Part shown: piece by piece, positions 16,823 through 24,581 of the stretch | How positions within the stretch are numbered: the stretch's first letter is position 1 | How the letters are laid out: each line of letters begins with the position of its first letter | DNA from: Chryseobacterium arthrosphaerae | Lineage (GTDB): Bacteria; Bacteroidota; Bacteroidia; Flavobacteriales; Weeksellaceae | Direction: 5' to 3' | Assembly: GCF_001684965.1 (NCBI RefSeq) | Contig: NZ_MAYG01000001.1 | Coordinates: forward strand, 992,001-1,056,000 | DNA: 64,000 nucleotides | The notes under the pieces: model-generated | Databases searched by the model: none | What the model saw: the letters and a program-made list of their open reading frames with translations, nothing else | What the model was told of the DNA's origin: nothing | Program-made: the position numbers and the translations under genes

Positions 16823-17407
16823 TGCCTTTTTGATATTTTATTTCTGGCTTACAATAGCCAATTCTGCAAGAAAATCCTCAGGTTCAGTATTTGGATAAAA
16901 TTGCCTCCATAAAAAAACAAAAAACATCCTGATTGATCTGCTGGTCTGATCCCCGTTTCAGTGTTCGTAGCCGTTTGACAGCTTTTTATACCTGAAAATT
17001 AGCGTACTTTGGGCATTTTAAATAATTTTATAAATGTCTGGAATCTTTTTCAGGTTTTGTAATGATCTGAAGATAATATTTTTATAATCTCAAAAATCGT
17101 AGAATTACTACAATTTTTCAAAAAAAGCCTATTTCATTTTGCCGTGATTTTTTATGGTGATATATTAGCCCTATCAAGTCATAAAATATAGGAATGAATA
17201 GCATAATAAACCATTGAGAATAATCATATTAAGCATAAAAAAGCATTAGCCGATTTGCCTGATATGAATGTATACAAACAGCTCTGTACCGACAAATAAT
17301 ACATGGGAGCCGGTAAGTAATTTGTCTGAACTGTTTTGAATGAACGGCCGTATCTCTCTGGTATTTTTCCAGAAAAAATATAAACACACCAGCAAAAAAA
17401 TTATACC
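16823..17407. other. AT-rich region before the T6SS island
   Basis: No complete gene is seen. On the minus strand, an open frame ending at 16838 reads like a protein C-terminus but has an in-frame stop upstream near 16960, so it may be a gene remnant. The part from 17000 to 17407 is very AT-rich; I found no clear TAnnTTTG promoter for vgrG. Confidence 0.45.
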
Positions 17408-19480
17408 ATGTTTAAGGAACCCAATGAGAATCTTTCCAAAAAGAAAATAAATACAAATTCTGCCCATACATCAGACACTACAGCAAAGTTCATGGGCAAG
17501 ACCATGCATACCAATAATCCTACTGTTTCTGAAGATAAAGTGTGGTCAAAACAACCTACTTCCAAAATATTTAACGCCCAGGGAATTCCCGACAATGCCG
17601 TTGCAGGAATCAACAGGGTAGTGAAGCTGGAAATCTTCGTAGAAGGTAAAGCTATTAAATTTTTCAAACATTTTAAACTTAAGCAAAGTGCGGTAAAGCA
17701 TCATGAATTTGATCTTATTCTTGCCCATGATACCTTAGGAAGTGCTGAAAATCATAATCTTGAAGAGGCACAAAGCTTCTTAGGAAAAAGAATTACCGTT
17801 ATTTTCAGGTATAAAGATGTTGAAAGAGGTCCTGAACGAAACTTTGTAGGGGTTATTACCGAGGTGGGCTTCAGTCAGGAAAAAGGAAGTCTGGGGAATA
17901 TTGTGCTGACAGGTTTCAGCCCGACGATTCTTTTGGATGCGGCCCCGCATATTCAGAGTTTTGGTGGAAGCCAGCCGATCAGTCTGAACAGTATTGCCAG
18001 TGAGGTGATCAAGGAAGGGCTGGGACAGGAAAAATTTGATTTCAGGGTAGATGCCCGCTATGGAAATGTACCTTACAGTTCTCAATACGAAGAGACCCAT
18101 TATAATTACCTGGCAAGAATTGCCGAATCTTATGGTGAACAGTTTTTCTACGATGGGGAAATTCTTCACTTCGGACAGCTTCCGCCACAGGAAAAACCGG
18201 TAAAACTTGTTTACGGAAGTAACCTGAGCGATGTGAAGATCAAAATGAAGGCACAGCACGTTAATCCTACATTTTACGGCTACAACAGCAGTCAGCACGA
18301 AAAGCTGACTACCGGAGCGTCCAAAGTAAGCCATACTTCAGACATTGCAAGAAGAGCCTATGAAATCTCAGAAAATACTTTTAAAACACCATCATTAAGA
18401 ATTGCACCTATCAATGCTTCTACCTTCATGGATGTTGATTCATCCCAGAAAGGAACTACAGGAAGCAAGGCTGCTGAGGTTTTCATTACCTCAGGGTTTA
18501 TGACTGTTCCGTTTTTATACCCGGGATGTATTGTAGATCTTGAAATGCGTAAAACCGATACTAATGATACTTCCTATTTTACCAAGCTGATGCTGACGGA
18601 AGTAACCCATGAAGTGGATGCCCGAGGATATTATAACGGATATTTTGAATCTATTGCTGCAGACACAGGTTTTCTTCCACGTCCGGATTTCCATGTGCCT
18701 AAAGCTGAGCCTCAGATCGCAACCGTTATCTCGAACACAGATCCATTGAACCAGGGACGTATACAGGTACAGTTTGACTGGCAAAAAAGCAATACCACCC
18801 AATTTATCAGGATGATGAGCCCGGATGCCGGAGGTACAGATCAGATCACCCAAAACAGAGGATATGTTGCGGTTCCTGAAGTAGGAGATCAGGTAATGGT
18901 TGGTTTTGAATATCATCATCCGGATTTTCCTTTTGCGATGGGAGGAATGTTCCATGGTCAGGTGGGATTAGGCGGCGGAGTAAACAACCATATCAAATCT
19001 ATTCAGACCCGGAGCGGCAACAAAGTGATTTTTAACGATGCGGAAGGCAGTATTTTTATTGAAGACCCAAGCGGAAATACTTATTTAATGGATGGGAAAG
19101 GCAATATTACCGTTACTGCTCCTAAAAATATGACCTTCAACGTTGGCGAGAATCTTACAGTGAATGTGGGCCAGAATATGAATACTACGGTAGGCGCTGA
19201 CCAGAGTAACATCGTGGGAATGAATAAAACAGAAAGTATTACCATGAACAGTTCACAAAGTATCGGTGCCATGAAGATAACTTCTGTAGTGGGAGATGCC
19301 AGTATGATGATTGCCGGGAAACTGACGGAAGTAATTGAAGGTGATGTACAGAGTGAAGTGAAAAAAGAAAGAAAAGAATATGCAGGGGAAGTTGAAAACT
19401 CTTCAAGCAATGGAACTATTCATCAAAATGCGAAAGTTGAAGTAAAAAATAATAGCGGGGAGAAAAGTAATAACTTTTAA
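17408..19480 (+). CDS. vgrG: Type VI secretion tip protein VgrG
   Basis: The spike protein of the T6SS, 690 residues, which trimerises at the tip of the Hcp tube and carries effectors. After a polar N-terminal extension (1-60), the gp27-like part contains FLGKRITVIFRYKDVERGP and the ETHYNYLARIAESYGEQFFY segment. The gp5-like OB domain (about 435-520) has GRIQVQFDWQKSN and VAVPEVGDQVMVGFEYHHPD. The C-terminus has repeated beta-helix strands (NVGENLTVNVGQNMNTTVGA). No toxic domain is fused at the end, so its cargo should be the separate genes downstream. No T6SS structural genes lie in the window, so this is an accessory vgrG island of the Bacteroidota subtype (T6SS-iii), the subtype being inferred from the host group. 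Confidence 0.9.
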   Translation: MFKEPNENLSKKKINTNSAHTSDTTAKFMGKTMHTNNPTVSEDKVWSKQPTSKIFNAQGIPDNAVAGINRVVKLEIFVEGKAIKFFKHFKLKQSAVKHHEFDLILAHDTLGSAENHNLEEAQSFLGKRITVIFRYKDVERGPERNFVGVITEVGFSQEKGSLGNIVLTGFSPTILLDAAPHIQSFGGSQPISLNSIASEVIKEGLGQEKFDFRVDARYGNVPYSSQYEETHYNYLARIAESYGEQFFYDGEILHFGQLPPQEKPVKLVYGSNLSDVKIKMKAQHVNPTFYGYNSSQHEKLTTGASKVSHTSDIARRAYEISENTFKTPSLRIAPINASTFMDVDSSQKGTTGSKAAEVFITSGFMTVPFLYPGCIVDLEMRKTDTNDTSYFTKLMLTEVTHEVDARGYYNGYFESIAADTGFLPRPDFHVPKAEPQIATVISNTDPLNQGRIQVQFDWQKSNTTQFIRMMSPDAGGTDQITQNRGYVAVPEVGDQVMVGFEYHHPDFPFAMGGMFHGQVGLGGGVNNHIKSIQTRSGNKVIFNDAEGSIFIEDPSGNTYLMDGKGNITVTAPKNMTFNVGENLTVNVGQNMNTTVGADQSNIVGMNKTESITMNSSQSIGAMKITSVVGDASMMIAGKLTEVIEGDVQSEVKKERKEYAGEVENSSSNGTIHQNAKVEVKNNSGEKSNNF

Positions 19481-19491
19481 ACGATTGGTAT

Positions 19492-21972
19492 ATGAGTAGG
19501 ACACGTATTGTAAAAGGTAAACTTACCAAAGTAACTCATGAAGATCATTTTATATTTTCAAGAGGCTCCATTGTGAATAATGGCGCTACAAAAGTTATTC
19601 AAAAGGGAGATGAAAAAGGGGTTGTCTATGGTACACCTGACTTTCCTGATTTGGTATATGAACCGACTGAATATAAATTGAAAAGCCCGCTGGCCCATGA
19701 GCAATTGAAAAATACGGCAAAAGAGCTGTCCGAAATGACTTTCATACTTCTTATGCTGCAGATTTTTGGCGAGGAGATTGAAGTGGAAGCTATAGGAAAG
19801 CTTTATAAAGATTTATGTGATGATAAGCTGGAACCTCCTGAGATTATCGTCACAAAAGATCCTATTAAAAATTATAAAGCCAATTATACCAATAAACGGA
19901 AAAAAATATTGGTAAGTAAAGGATTTGTAGAAGAGGCAGTTAAAGACAATGAAGTAAAGGCACAATTAATGGTTGCATTACTGGAAGAGTATGGTCATCA
20001 TATAGATAATCTTTTGCGTACCGATTATGCTACCAATGGAAAGGAAGATAAAGACAGAATAGATGAGGGAGCCAAATTTGCCTACTATTTTTTAACAGTT
20101 GATCTTGCCAAGACCCCCCAACTGGAATTTGCTGAGGCCGAGATACCAGAATACAAGGGTAAACTTATTTTAGATCTTGAAAAAGAAAGTCAGGATCTCT
20201 CTCAGTATGCCAATCAGGATCAATGGTACGACGATGATCCCAATGAGGATGATATTGAAAATTTTGGTTTTGGTTTTGCCCACGGCACCCATGGTGGAAT
20301 TGAGATGGATGCATTATCTAAAGTAGGATTTCAACAATCCGAAATTTTACAGATCTATTATGGAAACTGGCTTCGGGATGTGTCTCAGGTCTTGGTTCCT
20401 TTCACGATCCGTTTTACGAAGGAGGTGAGAGCCGTAGTAGAAAATCATAATGAAAAGACAAAGGGCAGAACCCAGCATATCCAGGCAGGGAATACAGCTA
20501 AATTTTCTCATGATGGCTGGGTAGAGATTATAGAGCTGTTTGCAGCCAAAGAATTTGTGTATACCAAAGGAGGAGACAAAATTAAAACCGAAAATTACGT
20601 TAAACATCTCGAGCGCTTCAGAGCTACATACGGACAGCTTACCAAAGATATTTTAGGGATCTACCGTCCTGAAGAGCATATTGATAATCCGAGAGGTTTA
20701 GAAAGAGAACCTCAGGCTGTATACGATGAGACCCGTGTAAAAAGAGAAGTTCCCGGAGGCTTTGAGGAGATAAGTTTCTACATTGGAGAGAGCGAAGAAT
20801 GCTTCAGAGTCAACAGCTTTGGACAGAAATATTATATTTACAGAGATGATGAAGATGCCCAGAGAAAAATGGGTGAGAAAACAATGATAAAGGCAGATCC
20901 CTTACGCCCGTCATCAGATTCATATATGTCCAATCAGCTAAGGCTTGCCGTAATGAAAGGAAAAAATAGGGATGGATTCAGACATTTTGGAGCCGCTCTG
21001 CATGTTTTGGAGGATTATTTTTCACATACTAATTTTGTTGAATTATCATTATGTAAATTAGGCTGGACAAAAAAGGGCTTCGAACACCTTAAAAAAGTGT
21101 ATCCATGGGTACAGAACCGGCAGGGTACAGATTATTCAAAAATTCCTGTTGTGACAGGTAAATTCTTATTGGATGATACCTGTGCCAGTGTAGTTCCGAA
21201 AATGGCAGATATGCTTCTGCCTATAGGCTTTTCTAGTTATGAGGTAGGCAATCCCGGGGAGAGAACTTTTGGACAGCAAACGATTTATACTGTATTGAAA
21301 GACCTTGCACAGGGACAGAAAGAAGACCCTACACAGAAAAGTGTACAGTATCTTGGAATGGATTCTGTAGATCTTTTTGAATACTATAAAAAATTATTGG
21401 AACTTTCAGACTGGATGACTACACAGAAACAAAGAAAAGATGCTGTTGGCTGGGTTATGAGAAGTTTAGGTTTTGTATCACATTATATGGGAGAAATTTT
21501 AATGAATTTTACCAATGTAGTCTTTAATATATTGATAGAATCAGTAGATGATGATATTAAAGAAGCCCAGACGCACGGTACCAATGTAAATTATGGAGAA
21601 GACCCTACCCATACCCAGATTGGAAAAGATGCCCATGAGAATCCGTTAAACGGATTGGCTGCTATATTGGCTACAATTGCCGTAAAGGATGTAGGTCAGC
21701 GTATGAAAGATATTTGGGAAGGAAGGGTATCAGATCCTAACGGATCCAATTTGGTCTCTTATGTGCAAAATACCTATTCCAGGCATCCCAGAGCTGTAAA
21801 TTGGATGGATCAAGAGATCGAAAATTGGGTTAATAGAGTATCTAAAGATCCTGCTTTTTTGAATAAATTATATCATCCTACTCCTGTTGCTCACGCTCAT
21901 GATACAGCAAAAAGAAAAGTAAAAATAGGATTGGATAAAATAGAAGAACTGAAACGACATTTCCTTAAGTAA
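19492..21972 (+). CDS. HET-C-like protein, putative T6SS effector with zincin-like motif
   Basis: This 826-residue protein starts 11 bases after vgrG. The first 60 residues form a beta-rich, signal-less N-terminus that may dock on VgrG. A helical region holds LLEEYGHHID (163-172), like the EExGHxxD motif of degenerate zincin-type metallopeptidases. The rest matches HET-C proteins: HGTHGGIEMDAL (264-275), YYGNWLRDVSQV (289-300), and the metal-site-like HVLEDYFSHTNFVE (504-517). HET-C triggers cell death in fungal incompatibility; bacterial relatives are often beside secretion genes. The target (membrane, lipid or protein) is unknown. The next gene, overlapping by one base, encodes a lipoprotein that is probably the immunity protein. 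The effector role is inferred from context. Confidence 0.7.
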   Translation: MSRTRIVKGKLTKVTHEDHFIFSRGSIVNNGATKVIQKGDEKGVVYGTPDFPDLVYEPTEYKLKSPLAHEQLKNTAKELSEMTFILLMLQIFGEEIEVEAIGKLYKDLCDDKLEPPEIIVTKDPIKNYKANYTNKRKKILVSKGFVEEAVKDNEVKAQLMVALLEEYGHHIDNLLRTDYATNGKEDKDRIDEGAKFAYYFLTVDLAKTPQLEFAEAEIPEYKGKLILDLEKESQDLSQYANQDQWYDDDPNEDDIENFGFGFAHGTHGGIEMDALSKVGFQQSEILQIYYGNWLRDVSQVLVPFTIRFTKEVRAVVENHNEKTKGRTQHIQAGNTAKFSHDGWVEIIELFAAKEFVYTKGGDKIKTENYVKHLERFRATYGQLTKDILGIYRPEEHIDNPRGLEREPQAVYDETRVKREVPGGFEEISFYIGESEECFRVNSFGQKYYIYRDDEDAQRKMGEKTMIKADPLRPSSDSYMSNQLRLAVMKGKNRDGFRHFGAALHVLEDYFSHTNFVELSLCKLGWTKKGFEHLKKVYPWVQNRQGTDYSKIPVVTGKFLLDDTCASVVPKMADMLLPIGFSSYEVGNPGERTFGQQTIYTVLKDLAQGQKEDPTQKSVQYLGMDSVDLFEYYKKLLELSDWMTTQKQRKDAVGWVMRSLGFVSHYMGEILMNFTNVVFNILIESVDDDIKEAQTHGTNVNYGEDPTHTQIGKDAHENPLNGLAAILATIAVKDVGQRMKDIWEGRVSDPNGSNLVSYVQNTYSRHPRAVNWMDQEIENWVNRVSKDPAFLNKLYHPTPVAHAHDTAKRKVKIGLDKIEELKRHFLK

Positions 21973-22790
21973 TGAAAAAGTATTTAATAATATTTAGCAT
22001 ATTAATGGTATGCTTATCTTGCACAAAAAGTAAATCCCAACAAAAAGTAATGACAACAGATTTTCAACTGACAGAATGTGAAGCTCTATATAAAAATAAA
22101 AAACTTCCTTTTGGTAAGCCTGTAGAAGAATGGATTAATATATTTGGAAATAAATACCGTAATATTCCTGATGATGCTAAATCTTATTATAAACGCTATA
22201 TCTGGGACGATTTGGGAATTGTTGTAGAAGAAGAGGGACATAATAGCAATAACCCCAAAAAGACCACAAAAATGTATATTTTTTATTCTAATCTTACGAG
22301 TCCCGCGGGTCATAAAGGAAAATTAAAGTTTGCATATGAAAGAGAATCAGAAACTTATTTAATAAGTGAATATAAAAAGAACAACCCTAGTGCACTTACA
22401 AAAGAGCTGGAACAAGAATTTATCCAGTTGAAATCTATAGGTGGAAAAGAAGGCCCTGATAAGTATATTTATCCCTATACGACTTACAAACAATCTGTAA
22501 CGATAGATGGAGCAGAAGTACGTGGAGGAATGTTATTGAAAGAGTTGAATAAAAACCGTAAGGAAAAAGACCTTCAGATTTTCACTTTCAGGGATGACAA
22601 TATGGATGGTGTCAATGAAACAGGAAGTACCAAAGGAGATAATGGAGAATATTGGAATGATAACAGAAAAAATGACTGTGGTAACAAGCAAAATTATTAT
22701 TTCCTCAACAGTGTTCAGTACAGTGATTCTGAATTGGAATATATTAAAGTAGGTTACAGGGCAAAAGGGGATGATAGCCCATATTTTTAA
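21972..22790 (+). CDS. Lipoprotein, candidate immunity protein of the HET-C effector
   Basis: A 272-residue lipoprotein whose signal MKKYLIIFSILMVCLSC puts the lipidated Cys at residue 17, so it sits in the periplasm or outer membrane. Its early segment (LPFGKPVEEWINIFG) has the look of DUF7738-type proteins often found near T6SS effectors; this resemblance is from memory and weak. The remaining sequence is lysine-rich and polar, with a calcium-site-like DDNMDGVNETG near 207-217. The start overlaps the effector stop (TAATG), which means tight coupling, as expected for an effector-immunity pair. An envelope location suggests the toxin acts in the periplasm. Confidence 0.6.
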   Translation: MKKYLIIFSILMVCLSCTKSKSQQKVMTTDFQLTECEALYKNKKLPFGKPVEEWINIFGNKYRNIPDDAKSYYKRYIWDDLGIVVEEEGHNSNNPKKTTKMYIFYSNLTSPAGHKGKLKFAYERESETYLISEYKKNNPSALTKELEQEFIQLKSIGGKEGPDKYIYPYTTYKQSVTIDGAEVRGGMLLKELNKNRKEKDLQIFTFRDDNMDGVNETGSTKGDNGEYWNDNRKNDCGNKQNYYFLNSVQYSDSELEYIKVGYRAKGDDSPYF

Positions 22791-23028
22791 ATTGCATTGT
22801 ATTATTTGTTTAGATTATATCAGAAATGGTAGAAAATATTTTCATTATCGGAGTTAAAGTATAGGACCATTGAAAAACAGGTAAGGGTTTAAGACAATAA
22901 TTTGGGTTATAAGCCTAATCGGTCTATGAAAAATAGAATGGGGACAGAAGCTTCTTTTGAAGAAAGAAAAGCTAAGAAATAATAATTACAAAAAATTAAA
23001 ATAAAGAAAGGAATGACATCCTGATATT
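22791..23028. other. Non-coding gap inside the T6SS island
   Basis: Only tiny frames are present, for example a 17-codon frame starting at ATG 22927, preceded by an in-frame stop. The region may be decayed coding DNA. No promoter or terminator is clear. Confidence 0.4.
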
Positions 23029-23109
23029 ATGATGGCAGATGATCGTATAAGTAATATCGGTACCGGCATTTTAGACCCAGAAATGATATTGCATACGCCA
23101 ATAGGATGA
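23029..23109 (+). CDS. 26-residue ORF coupled to the next gene (uncertain)
   Basis: ATG 23029 opens a 26-codon frame (beginning MMADDRISNIGTGILDPEM) that ends in TGA 23107-23109, overlapping the ATG of the 324-residue gene at 23106 (ATGA). It may be a real small protein or a leader that couples translation. It resembles nothing I know. The purine-rich AAAGAAAGGAA (23003-23013) lies upstream as a possible but distant RBS. Confidence 0.35.
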   Translation: MMADDRISNIGTGILDPEMILHTPIG

Positions 23110-24080
23110 AAAACTCTGAAACAAAAGAATACAGGAAGGTAAAAATAGAAGGAATCCTGAACCTTAAAGAATTTTCCGGGGAATACGAAATGACCCCGGA
23201 AGAAGTGGTGGGTTTCCATAATCAATATTGCAGTATTCAGGAATTACTGACGGTATCTCTGCCCAAATATGTTGAATACGTTTATATCCCTTCAGATAAA
23301 TTTGAAGTAAGAGATAAGAAGCTGCTGAAAACTGCAACATTAAAACTTCCTACTGATCTCAGCGATAAAGTATATGGAGTTATTATTAAATTTTTTCCTA
23401 AAAACCTTCAGATCCACTATAAGATAAAAGTAAAAAGAACTCCAGCTTATATTGAACTTGCTAAGGAAAAAACATATGTAAACAATCATGGGATTGATAA
23501 AGTTATAGAACAGCTGTTTGAAAAAGCAGAACAGGTTTTATATCCACTGCAGATTTCGGTCAAAAACAATGGCGGACTTGACAGAATTATCAATCATGAA
23601 CAAATATTCCATCGATGGAAAACAGACTGCCATCCCAAACTGAAAGAATATTACCGGTCTGAGACAACGGATAAGATATTGGCACAAATGGACCAGGCTT
23701 ACGCAGATCTTAACCTGAAGAAAGACCTCTTTGACAGGAATTTGTTTTATAAGTTATTCTTCCTGCCTGTTTATAAGGGATATCCCCAGTTTCTGAAAAA
23801 AGATTTTCTGGAGATTTACTTTTCAGGATTGTCACAGCAGATAGGATATGAAACAGAATTTGCACTGAGCAGGGAATATACAAGAGGAAACAAAATAGCA
23901 TTAAAAATAACGGGAACGGAAGAAGATAACCCCTTTAATAAAAACAAAGCTAAAGGACAGGTGAACTTCTTATATAAATTTCATAGAGAAACAAGAGAAT
24001 TATTTTCAGTTACCGGTTATTGTTCAGCTTTTGAAAAAGGAATTGAGTATAAGGTTGATTTTCAGCTGTATGAACAGTAA
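23106..24080 (+). CDS. Unknown protein of the T6SS island (324 aa)
   Basis: A cytoplasmic-looking protein of 324 residues with no signal peptide or membrane segment. It is rich in Lys, Glu, Tyr and Phe and has mixed alpha/beta composition. Readable segments include GVIIKFFPKNLQIHYKIKVK and NKAKGQVNFLYKFHRETREL. I recognise no family. It lies between the HET-C module and the DUF4280 gene, 27 bases before the latter. Its position just before a PAAR-like gene and an effector fits an adaptor or chaperone that loads cargo, but this is inference from position only. It starts within the overlapping ATGA of a 26-codon ORF. Confidence 0.6.
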   Translation: MKNSETKEYRKVKIEGILNLKEFSGEYEMTPEEVVGFHNQYCSIQELLTVSLPKYVEYVYIPSDKFEVRDKKLLKTATLKLPTDLSDKVYGVIIKFFPKNLQIHYKIKVKRTPAYIELAKEKTYVNNHGIDKVIEQLFEKAEQVLYPLQISVKNNGGLDRIINHEQIFHRWKTDCHPKLKEYYRSETTDKILAQMDQAYADLNLKKDLFDRNLFYKLFFLPVYKGYPQFLKKDFLEIYFSGLSQQIGYETEFALSREYTRGNKIALKITGTEEDNPFNKNKAKGQVNFLYKFHRETRELFSVTGYCSAFEKGIEYKVDFQLYEQ

Positions 24081-24107
24081 TATGTAAAAACAAAAACACA
24101 ATATACT

Positions 24108-24572
24108 ATGAGTGAGAAACATTTGGTTTGCCAGGGAGCTACCTGCCAGTGCAAATTTGGAACAACTCCTGATAAGCTTACCGTAAAAACACAAAGTAAA
24201 CGCTACATCAATGAGAAGGATGGGAGCAAAAAACTGATGGCTACCCATGTAGATATCGGACCTACTTTTGAGAAAAATACTTTCGGATCCTGCAAAAAAA
24301 TGAATAATAACCCATGCCAGGCAGTCGTTACCCAATGGAGTGGCTATTATGAAAAAATTAAACTGGAGGATAATAACGGAAAAGCCCTTTTAGAAGACAG
24401 TAAAGCCACCTGCCCGGTTGGAGGGCCGGATTGTATTACGATCATCAATCATGGACAGACCGCTGAAGCTTCTGCCCAGAATGTGAAGAATGCGGATGAT
24501 GAGGTTCTGGCTGAATTGTTACCGTTTGTTAACACTAAAAGTAAGGTGAAAAAATATATTCCAATCAACTAA
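24108..24572 (+). CDS. DUF4280 PAAR-like spike tip protein
   Basis: A protein of 154 residues of the DUF4280 family, the PAAR-like group that caps VgrG-type spikes. It has the paired Cys motif at the N-terminus, VCQGATCQCKFG (C8, C13, C15), then GSCKKMNNNPC (about 64-74) and ATCPVGGPDC (about 104-113), suited to bind a metal at the tip of a beta cone. The segment LMATHVDIGPTFEKNTFGSC is typical. It probably sharpens the VgrG tip and carries the following gene's 960-residue product, whose ATG is 10 bases downstream of its stop. Confidence 0.82.
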   Translation: MSEKHLVCQGATCQCKFGTTPDKLTVKTQSKRYINEKDGSKKLMATHVDIGPTFEKNTFGSCKKMNNNPCQAVVTQWSGYYEKIKLEDNNGKALLEDSKATCPVGGPDCITIINHGQTAEASAQNVKNADDEVLAELLPFVNTKSKVKKYIPIN

Positions 24573-24581
24573 TATACTGCC

